NCBI RefSeq assembly: GCF_038957035.1
Contig: NZ_CP152412.1
Span: 5,328,501-5,392,500, forward strand
DNA length: 64,000 bases
From: Bradyrhizobium sp. B097
GTDB lineage: Bacteria; Pseudomonadota; Alphaproteobacteria; Rhizobiales; Xanthobacteraceae
Reading direction: 5' to 3'
In this document: positions 25,310-33,938 of the stretch, piece after piece
How positions within the stretch are numbered: position 1 is the first letter of the stretch
How the letters are laid out: each line of letters begins with the position of its first letter
Made by a program: the position numbers and the translations under genes
The notes under the pieces: model-generated
Told to the model about the DNA's origin: nothing
What the model saw: the letters and a program-made list of their open reading frames with translations, nothing else
Databases searched by the model: none

Positions 25310-26221
25310 ATGGCACTGAGAGCAAGCGAACGCGTGAAGGCCCGCACGATTCGTTTCGGCAACCGCGAGGTCGTGACCGAGGGGTTGGAGCTCAGTTTCT
25401 GGGCAGACATCAGTCATCGCTGCATGACGGCATCCTGGCCCGCCTTTATTGGCGGTGCAGCATTGGTGTTCATCACCTTCAACGCCGTCTTCGCCTTGAT
25501 GTATTGGCTTGGCGATCATCCGATCGCCAACGTGCCTGACGGCCAATACATCGACTACCTCTATTTCAGCATCGAGACACTTTCGACCGCGGGCTATGGC
25601 GACATGCACCCGCAGACGCATTACGGGCACTTCATCGCCACCATCGAACTCTTCACCGGCATCTTCTCGATGTCGCTGATGACCGGGCTGATCTTCGCCC
25701 GCTTCTCGCGTCCGAGCGCGCGCCTGCTGTTCGCCGACAATCCCGTGATCTCGGACCATGAGGGCCAGCTCACGTTGATGATCCGCCTGGCCAACGAGCG
25801 GCACAACATCATCGCCAATGCCACCGCGCGGCTGTGGCTGTTCAAGAACGGCGTCAGCAAGGAAGGCATGCCATACCGCCGGTTCTACGAACTGCCGCTG
25901 CTGCGCAGCGAGAGCCCGGCGCTCGCGCTGAGCTGGACCCTGTTTCATGTGATCGACCAGGACAGCCCGCTCTACGGCCTCGACGCCGCGGAGCTGGAAG
26001 CTGTCAATGCCGGGCTCGGCCTCTTCGTGTCAGGCTATGACGACGTTGCAGCGCAAACTGTGCACGCGCGAAAATCGTACGAACATTCCGACGTCCGCTT
26101 TGGCCATCGCTATGCCGAGATCCTGCAGGCGACCGACGACGGCCGTCTGCGGATCGACTACAGTCGGTTCCACGAGACCATCGAAGGAAAAATACCACCT
26201 CTGCGCGCATCAAGATTTTAG
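25310..26221 (+). CDS. Inward-rectifier potassium channel, KirBac family
   Basis: 303 residues. A slide helix (ELSFWADISHRCMTASWPAF) is followed by outer helix about 45-68, pore helix YLYFSIETLSTAGYGDMHP with the selectivity filter TAGYGD (residues 93-98), inner helix about 104-128, then a cytoplasmic immunoglobulin-like domain (VISDHEGQLTLMIRLANERH). Most known KirBac filters read TVGYGD, so the Val-to-Ala change is worth noting. The protein should form a tetrameric K+ channel in the inner membrane. Confidence 0.93.
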   Translation: MALRASERVKARTIRFGNREVVTEGLELSFWADISHRCMTASWPAFIGGAALVFITFNAVFALMYWLGDHPIANVPDGQYIDYLYFSIETLSTAGYGDMHPQTHYGHFIATIELFTGIFSMSLMTGLIFARFSRPSARLLFADNPVISDHEGQLTLMIRLANERHNIIANATARLWLFKNGVSKEGMPYRRFYELPLLRSESPALALSWTLFHVIDQDSPLYGLDAAELEAVNAGLGLFVSGYDDVAAQTVHARKSYEHSDVRFGHRYAEILQATDDGRLRIDYSRFHETIEGKIPPLRASRF

Positions 26222-26239
26222 GTGTGAAGCGCAGCGAAC

Positions 26240-26635
26240 ATGCTAAACATAAGCGGCGACGCGACCGGACTGACAACAGTGAAGACGCAGCGGCCAATTT
26301 CCTCGGATGACGAGCACGTGGTGCTGAAATTCCGGCCGCGTACCTCGGCGCAGCCGCCCGGCAAGCGCGAGGAGGCGGTCCGATCGGCCCGCCCGGCTTC
26401 CATCACTCCTGTTTCCGTCGCCAACGACCTCTCCCGCTATGAGAAGCCGCGCGAGGAGCCGGACGATTTCCGCCAGCGCATGCTTGCCAACATCGCCGCC
26501 TTCGCCTTCACCGTGGCGCTCACTGCGGTCGGTATCTGGCTCGCCATGAGCATCGCCGATTTGCGCAAGACCCAGGATTGCGTGCTGATGGGACGCCGGG
26601 ATTGCGCGAAGATTACGGTGATGCCACGCAGCTAG
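26240..26635 (+). CDS. Hypothetical protein with one C-terminal membrane helix
   Basis: 131 residues. The first about 85 are polar, basic and proline-rich (VVLKFRPRTSAQPPGKREEA). One helix (about 88-108, NIAAFAFTVALTAVGIWLAM) is followed by a short tail with two cysteines (TQDCVLMGRRDCAKI). It starts 18 bases after the Kir stop and 178 bases before the acyl carrier protein gene. No family is recognised. Confidence 0.65.
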   Translation: MLNISGDATGLTTVKTQRPISSDDEHVVLKFRPRTSAQPPGKREEAVRSARPASITPVSVANDLSRYEKPREEPDDFRQRMLANIAAFAFTVALTAVGIWLAMSIADLRKTQDCVLMGRRDCAKITVMPRS

Positions 26636-26816
26636 GCAGGCCGGAACCGTACCCAAAAACCGTCCTCGCCAGGCCGGCCAAGCTCCATTGAACTAACGGC
26701 CCTGCTCCGATATACGGGCACACGACTCCGGCAGCAGCAATCAGGCAATCCGGGGCACCGCGCCCGCCTCCTCCGAGCCGACCCGGAATTACCTTCAATA
26801 TATCAAAGGCTTAATG

Positions 26817-27116
26817 ATGTCCTCCACATTCGAGCAGATCGCCAACATTATCGCGGAGACCTGCGACATCCCGCGCGATACGATCAAGCCGGAGAGCCAC
26901 GCGATCGACGATCTGGGAATCGACAGCCTCGACTTCCTCGACATCGCCTTTGCCATCGACAAGGCCTTCGGGATCAAGATGCCGCTTGAGAAGTGGACCC
27001 AGGAGGTCAACGACGGCAAGGCCACGACGGAGCAGTACTTCGTGTTGCAGAATCTCGCCGACCGCATCGACGAGCTGGTTGCGGCCAAGAACGCGGGCCC
27101 GGGCTCGGCCTCGTAA
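26817..27116 (+). CDS. acpXL: Acyl carrier protein AcpXL for very-long-chain lipid A acylation
   Basis: 99 residues from the second of two adjacent ATGs (26814/26817), chosen for its seven-base distance from AAGG. The phosphopantetheine serine sits in GIDSLDFLD (Ser37). [20 protein letters not shown] and [20 protein letters not shown] match the special AcpXL of Rhizobiales rather than the housekeeping AcpP. It heads an operon of fabZ-, fabF- and lpxXL-like genes that builds 26- to 28-carbon hydroxy fatty acids and passes them to lipid A. Confidence 0.92.
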   Translation: MSSTFEQIANIIAETCDIPRDTIKPESHAIDDLGIDSLDFLDIAFAIDKAFGIKMPLEKWTQEVNDGKATTEQYFVLQNLADRIDELVAAKNAGPGSAS

Positions 27117-27125
27117 TCGCCCATC

Positions 27126-27602
27126 ATGCAGCTTGAAACTTTTCAGCTGATCGATCGGATTGTCGACCTCAACCTCGACGCAAAGACGATTGTCGTCGAG
27201 GCGGATGTCCCGCCGGACAGCCACTCTGTGTTCGCGGGGCACTTCCCGGGCTACCCGATCATGCCCGGCGTGTTGCTCACCGAAGCAATGGCCCAGAGCT
27301 CGGGCTGGCTGATCCTCGGTCTGACCAAGTTCGAGCGCATGCCTTTCCTCGCCATGGTCAAGGAAGCCAAAATGCGTGGCTTCGTCAGCCCCGGCTCGGT
27401 GCTGACGATCGAAGCCAAGATCGAACACGAAGGTTCAGGCTTCACCGTAACCTCGGCGAAGGTCCGCGTCGGCAAGGAGCTCAAGTGCAACGCCGAGCTG
27501 ACCTTCCGTCATATCCCTTTCCCCAGCCCGGACTTGCGTGTGCACATGGATGCGCTCGCCAACAAGATCGGGTTTCCGCTGCAGGCAATGAGTCATGGCT
27601 GA
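27126..27602 (+). CDS. fabZ: 3-hydroxyacyl-ACP dehydratase of the VLCFA operon (FabZ type)
   Basis: 158 residues, single hot-dog domain. The catalytic His39 is in AGHFPGYPIMPGVLL and Glu53 in TEAMAQSSG, the FabZ arrangement. It starts nine bases after acpXL and overlaps the next gene by eight bases. In Rhizobium this gene (fabZXL) dehydrates the hydroxyacyl-AcpXL during elongation. Confidence 0.92.
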   Translation: MQLETFQLIDRIVDLNLDAKTIVVEADVPPDSHSVFAGHFPGYPIMPGVLLTEAMAQSSGWLILGLTKFERMPFLAMVKEAKMRGFVSPGSVLTIEAKIEHEGSGFTVTSAKVRVGKELKCNAELTFRHIPFPSPDLRVHMDALANKIGFPLQAMSHG

Positions 27603-28779
27603 TAAGGAAGTCTGGATCACCGGCGTCGGCCTGCTCTCCTCGCTCGGCGAGGGGCTGGACGCGCATTGGGAGGCGCTCGGCGCCAAGCGCGTCAATGCCG
27701 ACGAGAAGCGCCTCGCGCCGTACGTGATTCATCCGATCGCCCCCGTCAGCTTCGACGCCCAGATCCCGAAGAAGGGCGATCAGCGTCAGATGGAGACGTG
27801 GCAGCGGATCGGCACCTACGCCGCCGGGCTGGCGCTTGATTCCGCCGGCGTCAAAGGCAATCAGGAAATCCTGTCGCGGATGGACATGATCATCGCAGCC
27901 GGTGGCGGCGAGCGTGACCTCAATGTCGACCTGGCGATCATGAACGCCGATGCGCAGGGCAAGCTGCCGCCTGCCGTCCTCAACGAAAAGCTGATGAACG
28001 AGCTGCGCCCGACGCTGTTCCTGGCGCAGCTCTCCAACCTGCTTGCCGGAAACATCGCGATCGTTCATGGCGTGTGCGGGACATCGCGCACCTTCATGGG
28101 CGAGGAAGCCGCGAGCATCGACGCCGCGCGGATCGCCGTCGCACGCATCGGGGCCGGACAGAGCGACATCGCGCTGGTCGGCGCGGCCCATAATGGCGAC
28201 CGCGGCGACCTCTTGATGCTGTATTCGTTCGGCGACTTCGCCCTCAAGGATCAATACGCCTCGGTCTGGGCCCGCCGAAACAACCCGGGCTTCGCCATCG
28301 GCTCTGCCGGCGCCTTCCTGGTGATGGAATCGCGCGAGCACGCCGAGGCGCGCGGCGCCAAGCCGTACGCCAAGCTGACCAAGGTGGTCGCCGATCTTGC
28401 CAAGCGCAAGCAGCCCGGCGCAGTGACGAAGTCGCTGCAGGCGATGTGGCCGCAGCTCGGGGTCGGCAACGACAACGCCACGCTGATCACGGGCGCGACT
28501 GGCGCCGAGCCTGCGACCGCTGAGGAGCGCGAATTCCTCGGGCAGCATCCCGGCCTTGCCGTGCGCGCCACCGGAACGACCTTTGGGCACACCATGGAGG
28601 CGCAGTTCCCGCTCGGGCTCGCCCTGGCCGCGTTGTCGATTTCCCGCGGCGCGCTCTATCCGGCCAACGACCCGACCGGGCTGGAGGTTGAAAAGAGCGA
28701 AGCGCCAACCCAGATTGTCGTATTGGGGGTCGGCCACTGGCAGGGCGAAGGCATGGCACTGGTCGAGGCCGTCAAGTAA
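27595..28779 (+). CDS. Beta-ketoacyl-ACP synthase-like protein of the VLCFA operon (FabF2XL type), with altered active site
   Basis: 394 residues with the thiolase fold of KAS enzymes. The nucleophile is kept: Cys161 in HGVCGTSRTFMG. The second histidine motif is kept in TTFGHTMEAQ. The first histidine motif, normally NAHGTSTPxND, reads LITGATGAEPATAEE, so that His is missing, and the conserved Lys of SSNKS is replaced (RATGTTFG). It may act as a partner or chain-length subunit of the following complete synthase. It matches fabF2XL by operon position. Confidence 0.85.
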   Translation: MADKEVWITGVGLLSSLGEGLDAHWEALGAKRVNADEKRLAPYVIHPIAPVSFDAQIPKKGDQRQMETWQRIGTYAAGLALDSAGVKGNQEILSRMDMIIAAGGGERDLNVDLAIMNADAQGKLPPAVLNEKLMNELRPTLFLAQLSNLLAGNIAIVHGVCGTSRTFMGEEAASIDAARIAVARIGAGQSDIALVGAAHNGDRGDLLMLYSFGDFALKDQYASVWARRNNPGFAIGSAGAFLVMESREHAEARGAKPYAKLTKVVADLAKRKQPGAVTKSLQAMWPQLGVGNDNATLITGATGAEPATAEEREFLGQHPGLAVRATGTTFGHTMEAQFPLGLALAALSISRGALYPANDPTGLEVEKSEAPTQIVVLGVGHWQGEGMALVEAVK

Positions 28780-28806
28780 TTCGGCGCAAGCACCGACGGG
28801 GACACC

Positions 28807-30084
28807 ATGACAGCACCACGCGATAAATTCGGCCGACCGATCGTCGTCGTGACCGGCATGGGAATCGTGACGTCGCTCGGCGGCGGCAAGACCGACAATT
28901 GGAAGCGCCTCAGCGCGGGCGAGTCCGGCATCAAGACCGTGACGCGCTTCCCGCTCGACAGCCTGAAGACGACGATGGCCGGCGCCGTCGATTTCGTCAC
29001 TGTCGACCCGTTCTCCTCGACCAGCCTGTCGCAGCGCCTGGCGGAGATCGCGACTGAAGAGGCGCTGGAGCAGTCCGGCATCGGCAGCAAGGGCGACTTC
29101 CCCGGCCCGCTGTTTCTGGCGGTCGCGCCGATCGAGACCGAGTGGCCGCAGCGGCTTGAGGTCGCGCGCGAGGTTCCGACCAAGGACTTTGGCATCATCG
29201 ACTATCTGGCGACCTGCAGCGGCGGCAAGTTTACGCACTTCCACCGGCGCTTCACCTTCGGTTCGGTCGCGCTCAACCTCGCCGAGACCTTCGGCACCAA
29301 GGGGTCGCCGATCTCGCTCTCAACGGCTTGTGCGTCCGGCGCGACTGCGATCCAGCTCGGCGTCGAGGCGATCCGCCGCGGCGAAACCGATGCAACGCTG
29401 TGCGTCGCGACCGACGGCTCGGTCAATCCGGAAGCCCTGGTGCGCTTCTCGCTGCTCTCGGCCCTCTCCACCCAGAACGATCCGCCCCAGGGCGCCTCAA
29501 AGCCGTTCTCGAAGAACCGCGACGGCTTCGTGATGGCCGAAGGCGCCGGCGCGCTGGTGCTGGAGAGCTACGACGCGGCGATGGCGCGCGGCGCGCGCAT
29601 CCTGGGCGTCGTCGCCGGCTGCGGCGAGCTCACCGACTCCTTCCATCGCACCCGCTCCGCCCCGGACGGCAAGCCGGCGATCGGCTGCGTGCGCAAGACG
29701 CTTGCTGACGCGGGCATGGAGCCCGAGCAAATCGATCACATCAACGCACACGGCACCTCGACGCCGGAAAACGACAAGATGGAATATCTTGCGACCGCGG
29801 CGGTGTTCGGCGAACACACCAAAAACATTCCGGTGTCGTCGAACAAATCGATGGTCGGTCACACCATCTCGGCGGCCGGTGCGGTCGAGGCGATCTTCTC
29901 GCTGCTCACGCTCGAGCATCAGCGGATTCCACCGACCATCAATTACGAGGTGCCCGATCCCGCGATCCCGTTCGACGTGGTCGGCAACAAGGCGCGCGAC
30001 GCCAAGGTGACCGCCGTGATGTCGAACTCGTTCGGGTTCGGCGGGCAGAACGCTTCGCTCATCCTGACGCGCGAGCCGGCCTAG
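28807..30084 (+). CDS. Beta-ketoacyl-ACP synthase II of the VLCFA operon (FabF1XL type)
   Basis: 425 residues with a full Cys-His-His triad: Cys175 in LSTACASGAT, His in NAHGTSTPEND and His in SMVGHTISAAG, plus Lys in SSNKS. It condenses malonyl-ACP with a growing acyl chain. It lies 27 bases after its altered paralogue and 17 bases before lpxXL. Confidence 0.93.
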   Translation: MTAPRDKFGRPIVVVTGMGIVTSLGGGKTDNWKRLSAGESGIKTVTRFPLDSLKTTMAGAVDFVTVDPFSSTSLSQRLAEIATEEALEQSGIGSKGDFPGPLFLAVAPIETEWPQRLEVAREVPTKDFGIIDYLATCSGGKFTHFHRRFTFGSVALNLAETFGTKGSPISLSTACASGATAIQLGVEAIRRGETDATLCVATDGSVNPEALVRFSLLSALSTQNDPPQGASKPFSKNRDGFVMAEGAGALVLESYDAAMARGARILGVVAGCGELTDSFHRTRSAPDGKPAIGCVRKTLADAGMEPEQIDHINAHGTSTPENDKMEYLATAAVFGEHTKNIPVSSNKSMVGHTISAAGAVEAIFSLLTLEHQRIPPTINYEVPDPAIPFDVVGNKARDAKVTAVMSNSFGFGGQNASLILTREPA

Positions 30085-30101
30085 CGCTCTCGCCTGATCA
30101 G

Positions 30102-31037
30102 ATGAAACGCCTGCTCCTTCGCGCCCGCGCGCATCTGCGTGATGCCGCAAAGCCTGTGACCGATGCAGCGATCGGCGGGCTGACGATCGGCCTGCTGCGC
30201 ACCACGCGCTATTTCGATCCGGAGAAGACCGCACGGTTCTTCGGCCGCGCCGCGCATTTCATCGGCCGCCGGCTGCGCGAGGACCGCATCGGCCGCGAGA
30301 ACCTTACGGCGGCCTTCCCGGAAAAGTCGCCGCAGCAGATCGAAGAGATCCTGACGGGCGTCTGGCACAACCTCGGACGCATCGGCGCTGAATTCGCGCA
30401 TATCGACCGCATCTGGGACCACGATCCCCAGAATCCCGACAAGCCGGGCCGCGTCGAATTCTCGGCGCGCAGCAAGCAGCTGTTCGACCAGTTGCGAGAC
30501 GACGGCAAGCCGGCTTTGTTCTTTGCCGCACATCTCGGCAACTGGGAACTCTCTCCGATTGCCGCGGCGGCACATGGGCTCGATGCTACGATCCTGTTCC
30601 GGCGCCCGAACATCGAAGCCGCCGACCGCGCCATCGAACGCATCCGCGCAGTCAATCTGGGCACGCTGGTCCCGGCCGGCCGCGACGCGCCGCTCAAGCT
30701 GGCGCAGGCGCTGAAGAACGGCCAGCACGTCGCGATGCTGGTCGACCAGTATTTGACCAACGGCGTTCCCGTCACCTTCTTCGGCCGCAAGACCACCGCG
30801 AACCCGCTCTTGGCGCGCCTGCGCCGGCAGATCGATTGCCCGATCCACGGCACCCGGATCATCCGCCTGCCCGACGGCCGCTTCCGCGGCGAGGTCACCG
30901 AGGAAGTGAAGCCGGTGTTCGACGCATCCGGCCAGATCGATATCCAGGGCACGATGCAGGCGATCACCGACATCGTCGAGGGCTGGGTCCGCGAATATCC
31001 AGATCAGTGGCTCTGGCTGCACCGGCGCTGGCGGTAG
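30102..31037 (+). CDS. lpxXL: Lipid A very-long-chain acyltransferase (LpxXL, HtrB/MsbB family)
   Basis: 311 residues. An N-terminal hydrophobic anchor (about 22-34) precedes the acyltransferase motif HLGNWE (His144 to Glu149, the HX4E pair). Later family blocks are AMLVDQYLTNGVPVTFFG and WLWLHRRWR at the end, which matches the lauroyl/myristoyl acyltransferase family. At the end of the acpXL operon the expected job is transfer of the very long chain from AcpXL to lipid A. The dehydrogenase gene adh2XL found in Rhizobium clusters is absent here. Confidence 0.92.
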   Translation: MKRLLLRARAHLRDAAKPVTDAAIGGLTIGLLRTTRYFDPEKTARFFGRAAHFIGRRLREDRIGRENLTAAFPEKSPQQIEEILTGVWHNLGRIGAEFAHIDRIWDHDPQNPDKPGRVEFSARSKQLFDQLRDDGKPALFFAAHLGNWELSPIAAAAHGLDATILFRRPNIEAADRAIERIRAVNLGTLVPAGRDAPLKLAQALKNGQHVAMLVDQYLTNGVPVTFFGRKTTANPLLARLRRQIDCPIHGTRIIRLPDGRFRGEVTEEVKPVFDASGQIDIQGTMQAITDIVEGWVREYPDQWLWLHRRWR

Positions 31038-31047
31038 TTGACGATTG

Positions 31048-31168
31048 TCATTCCGGGGCGATGCGAAGCATCGAACTATGGTGCGCAATTGCGCACCTGA
31101 GAATCTCGAGATTCCCCGATGCGCAATTGCGCATCTGAGGTCTGGTCCTTCGGACCACCCCGGAATGA
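31048..31168. repeat. TCATTCCGGGG family intergenic element, copy 1
   Basis: Ends TCATTCCGGGG and CCCCGGAATGA are inverted. Inside are GTGCGCAATTGCGCAC and its variant TGCGCAATTGCGCA, and a CTCGAG-centred palindrome. It lies between convergent lpxXL and the binding-protein gene; the second copy is at 47120-47221. Confidence 0.85.
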
Positions 31169-31177
31169 CGCTTCACG

Positions 31178-32287
31178 TCACTTCCCGGTCTTCACGCGGG
31201 TCCACAGCCGGTTGATGACCCGCTGCGTCGCCGGATCGCGCGCCGTGATCACGAACAGCTTCTTCTGCATCGCCTCGTCGGGATAGATGTTCTTGTCGTT
31301 GAATATCTTCGGATCGATCAGCTTCTGGCTCGCCAGATTGCCGTTGGCGTAGGACAGGAAGTTCGAATTCTTCGCCGCGACGTCGGGACGGTAGAGGTAG
31401 TTGATCAGCTCATAGGCTTCCGCGACGTTCTTCGCGTCCGCCGGAATCGCGAGATTGTCGAAGAACATCTGCGCGCCCTCCTTCGGGATCGTGTAGCCGA
31501 TCTCGACATCGGTCTTGGCTTCCGCCGCGCGGCTGCGCGCCTGCATGATGTCGCCCGACCATCCGACCACAAAGCAGATCTCACCCGAGGCCAGCGCGCT
31601 GAGATATTCGGATGAATGGAATTTGCGCACATAGGGCCGAATCTTGATGACGAGATCGGCGGCCTTCTCGAGGTCGGCCTGCTTGGTCGAGTTCGGGTCC
31701 AGGCCGAGATAGCTCAGCGCCGCCGGCAGGATGTCGTCGGCGGAATCCAGCATGTGGATGCCGCAATCCTTGAACTTGGCGAGATTCTCCGGCTTGAACA
31801 CCATGTCCCAGCTGTCGATCCTGGCGTCGGGTCCGAGAACCTTCTCCGCCATCTTGACGTTGTAGCCGATGCCCGTGGTGCCCCACATGTAGTTGGCGCC
31901 GTAATTGTTGCCGGGATCGTAGGTCGCGAGCTGACCCGTCACCACCGGCCACGCATTGGCGAGGTTCGGCAGCTTCGACTTGTCGAGCTTGAGGAACACC
32001 TTCGCGGTGATCTGGCGTTGCAGGAAATAGCCGGTCGGCACCACGACGTCGTAGCCCGACTTGCCGGCGAGCAGCCGCGTCTCCAGCGTCTCGTTGGCAT
32101 CGAACGTGTCGTAGACCACCTTGATGCCGGTTTCCTTGGTGAAGTCCTCGAGGACTCCCGGCGCCATGTAGTTCGACCAGTTGTAGAAGTTGACCGTGCG
32201 CTCCTCCGCGCTGGCGGAGGCAGCAAACAACAGAACCGTGGCGATCGCACCGACAAAGTTGACGAGACGACGGCTCTGCTTCTGCAT
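31178..32287 (-). CDS. Polyamine-type ABC transporter substrate-binding protein (PotD/PotF family)
   Basis: 369 residues. The signal peptide is about 1-28 (FVGAIATVLLFAASASA). The mature start RTVNFYNWSNYMAPGVLEDF and ETLETRLLAGKSGYDVVVPT are the spermidine/putrescine-binding protein signature. MWGTTGIGYNVK and the KEGAQMFFDNLAIPADAKN region also fit. It captures a polyamine in the periplasm. No permease or ATPase gene adjoins it, so the transporter must be elsewhere. It is seven bases downstream of an aminotransferase gene, suggesting linked nitrogen metabolism. Confidence 0.9.
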   Translation of the reverse strand: MQKQSRRLVNFVGAIATVLLFAASASAEERTVNFYNWSNYMAPGVLEDFTKETGIKVVYDTFDANETLETRLLAGKSGYDVVVPTGYFLQRQITAKVFLKLDKSKLPNLANAWPVVTGQLATYDPGNNYGANYMWGTTGIGYNVKMAEKVLGPDARIDSWDMVFKPENLAKFKDCGIHMLDSADDILPAALSYLGLDPNSTKQADLEKAADLVIKIRPYVRKFHSSEYLSALASGEICFVVGWSGDIMQARSRAAEAKTDVEIGYTIPKEGAQMFFDNLAIPADAKNVAEAYELINYLYRPDVAAKNSNFLSYANGNLASQKLIDPKIFNDKNIYPDEAMQKKLFVITARDPATQRVINRLWTRVKTGK

Positions 32288-32293
32288 TCTGGT

Positions 32294-33463
32294 CTACCTC
32301 TTGCGACGATGTACTGCGTCGGACAGCCGCTCCAGCGCGGTGTCGAGCGTCGAGTCCTTCTTGGCGAAACAGAACCGCACGACCGACGTCACCGCATCCT
32401 GCTCGTAAAACGCCGACACTGGAATAGCCGCGACCTTGTAATCCTGCACAATTCGCCAGCAGAACTCCGCATCGGTCTCATTGAGCCCGAGCGGCGACAG
32501 ATCCACGGTGAGAAAGTAGGTCCCCTGCGACTTCAGCACCGGAAAGCCGATGCTCTCCAGCCCCTTGGTCAGGCGGTCGCGGCTGCGCGCCATGTCCTTG
32601 CGCATGTCGAAGAAATAATCGTCCGGCTTGCCGAGACCGTACGCCACGGCCGCCTGCAGATTCGGCGCCGTCGTGAAGGTGAGGAACTGGTGCACCTTAG
32701 CCGCCACGCGCAGCAGCGGCGGCGCGGCGCAGACGAACCCGATCTTCCATCCGGTCAGCGAGAAGATCTTGCCGGCGCTGCCGACCTTGATGGTGCGGTC
32801 GCGCATACCAGGAATCGTGATCAGCGGGATGTGCTCGCGGCCGTCGAACACGACGTGCTCCCAGACCTCGTCGCAGATCGCGACCACGTCGAACTCCTGG
32901 CAGTACCGCGCCAGCAGTTCGAGGTCCTCGCGCGGATAGACCACCGCCGCCGGGTTGAGCGGATTGTTGAACAGCACCGCCTTGGTCTTGTGGTTGAAGA
33001 CGCTGCGCAGCATCTCCTCGTTCAGCCGCCACTCCGGCGGTTCGAGCCGCAGCAGCCGCGGAATGCCGCCGGCCTGGCGGATGATCGGCAGATAGGAATC
33101 ATAAACCGGCTGGAAGCACACCACCTCGTCGCCGGGCTCGACCACGGACAGGATCGAGGAGGTCAGCGCCTCGGTGCCGCCGGAGGTGACCATCACCTCG
33201 GTCATCGGATCGAGCTTGAGCCCGTGCCAGTGGCCGTAATGCGACGCGATCGCCTGACGGAGTTCCGGAATGCCCATCATCGACGGATACTGATTGTAGC
33301 CGTTGATGGACGCGTCCGCGGCGGCGCGGCGGATGTCCTCCGGTCCGGGATCGTCGGGAAAGCCTTGGCCGAGATTGATGGCGTTGTTGTCGCGCGCAGC
33401 CTGCGACATCGCCTCGAAGATCGTGACGGGAAGGTCCGCGAAGACCTTGTTCATGGAGGTCAT
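32294..33463 (-). CDS. Class I/II PLP-dependent aminotransferase (methionine/aspartate aminotransferase-like)
   Basis: 389 residues of fold type I. Motifs are INLGQGFPDDPGPEDIRRAA, NNPLNPAAVVYPREDLELLA, the aspartate in ICDEVWEHVVFDG and the PLP lysine Lys232 in GSAGKIFSLTGWKIG. The pattern is closest to the YbdL/kynurenine aminotransferase branch. The amino donor is not certain. The start is the ATG at 33463; a second ATG nine bases on is possible. It lies between rhodanese and binding-protein genes with gaps under ten bases, so the three form one operon. Confidence 0.9.
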   Translation of the reverse strand: MTSMNKVFADLPVTIFEAMSQAARDNNAINLGQGFPDDPGPEDIRRAAADASINGYNQYPSMMGIPELRQAIASHYGHWHGLKLDPMTEVMVTSGGTEALTSSILSVVEPGDEVVCFQPVYDSYLPIIRQAGGIPRLLRLEPPEWRLNEEMLRSVFNHKTKAVLFNNPLNPAAVVYPREDLELLARYCQEFDVVAICDEVWEHVVFDGREHIPLITIPGMRDRTIKVGSAGKIFSLTGWKIGFVCAAPPLLRVAAKVHQFLTFTTAPNLQAAVAYGLGKPDDYFFDMRKDMARSRDRLTKGLESIGFPVLKSQGTYFLTVDLSPLGLNETDAEFCWRIVQDYKVAAIPVSAFYEQDAVTSVVRFCFAKKDSTLDTALERLSDAVHRRKR

Positions 33464-33471
33464 GTCAGGAA

Positions 33472-33801
33472 TCAGCCGCCGGTCTTGGTGGGCAGTCCTG
33501 CCGCCTTCCAGCCGATGATGCCGCCCGCCAAATGCTTGTCATAGGGCAGGCCCGCGGCCTGAGCCGCCAGCGAGGCCGTCACCGAGCGCTTGCCGGAGCG
33601 GCAGGCGAACACCACCTGCTTGCCCTGCGGATCCGGAATCGCTGATGGATCGAACGCCGACAGCGGCACCACGACGCCATCGGGATAGGCCTCCACAGTG
33701 ACCTCATTGGGCTCGCGGACGTCGACCAGGAGATAGCGGCCTTCCGCTATGCCCTTCGACACCTCGTCCGGAAACAAATCTTCCACCTTGTGATCCGCCA
33801 C
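33472..33801 (-). CDS. Single-domain rhodanese (sulfurtransferase)
   Basis: 109 residues. The fold elements YLLVDVREPNEVTVEAYPDG and the active-site loop CRSGKRS (Cys67) are intact, and the C-terminal LAGGIIGWKAAGLP is typical of small GlpE-like rhodaneses. It transfers sulfane sulfur to acceptors such as thiols or cyanide. It heads the leftward rhodanese-aminotransferase-binding protein group. Confidence 0.9.
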   Translation of the reverse strand: MADHKVEDLFPDEVSKGIAEGRYLLVDVREPNEVTVEAYPDGVVVPLSAFDPSAIPDPQGKQVVFACRSGKRSVTASLAAQAAGLPYDKHLAGGIIGWKAAGLPTKTGG

Positions 33802-33938
33802 GGAAATATCCTCCCGATATCAGCTTGGGCGAGCCTCGCGCGGCCCGCCGGTCCGGGCCGCAAAGTCGCCTCTCGCGCGCAGAAAATCAAGCACCCGAAA
33901 CGGGTTAGATGCCGCGCGGAAACGCTGGATCTTGGACC

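Noticed and set aside
31048..31168. Hairpins of the TCATTCCGGGG element as simple terminators
   Set aside because: The whole element recurs at 47120-47221 with the same internal palindromes, so it is a repeat family; no T-run follows.
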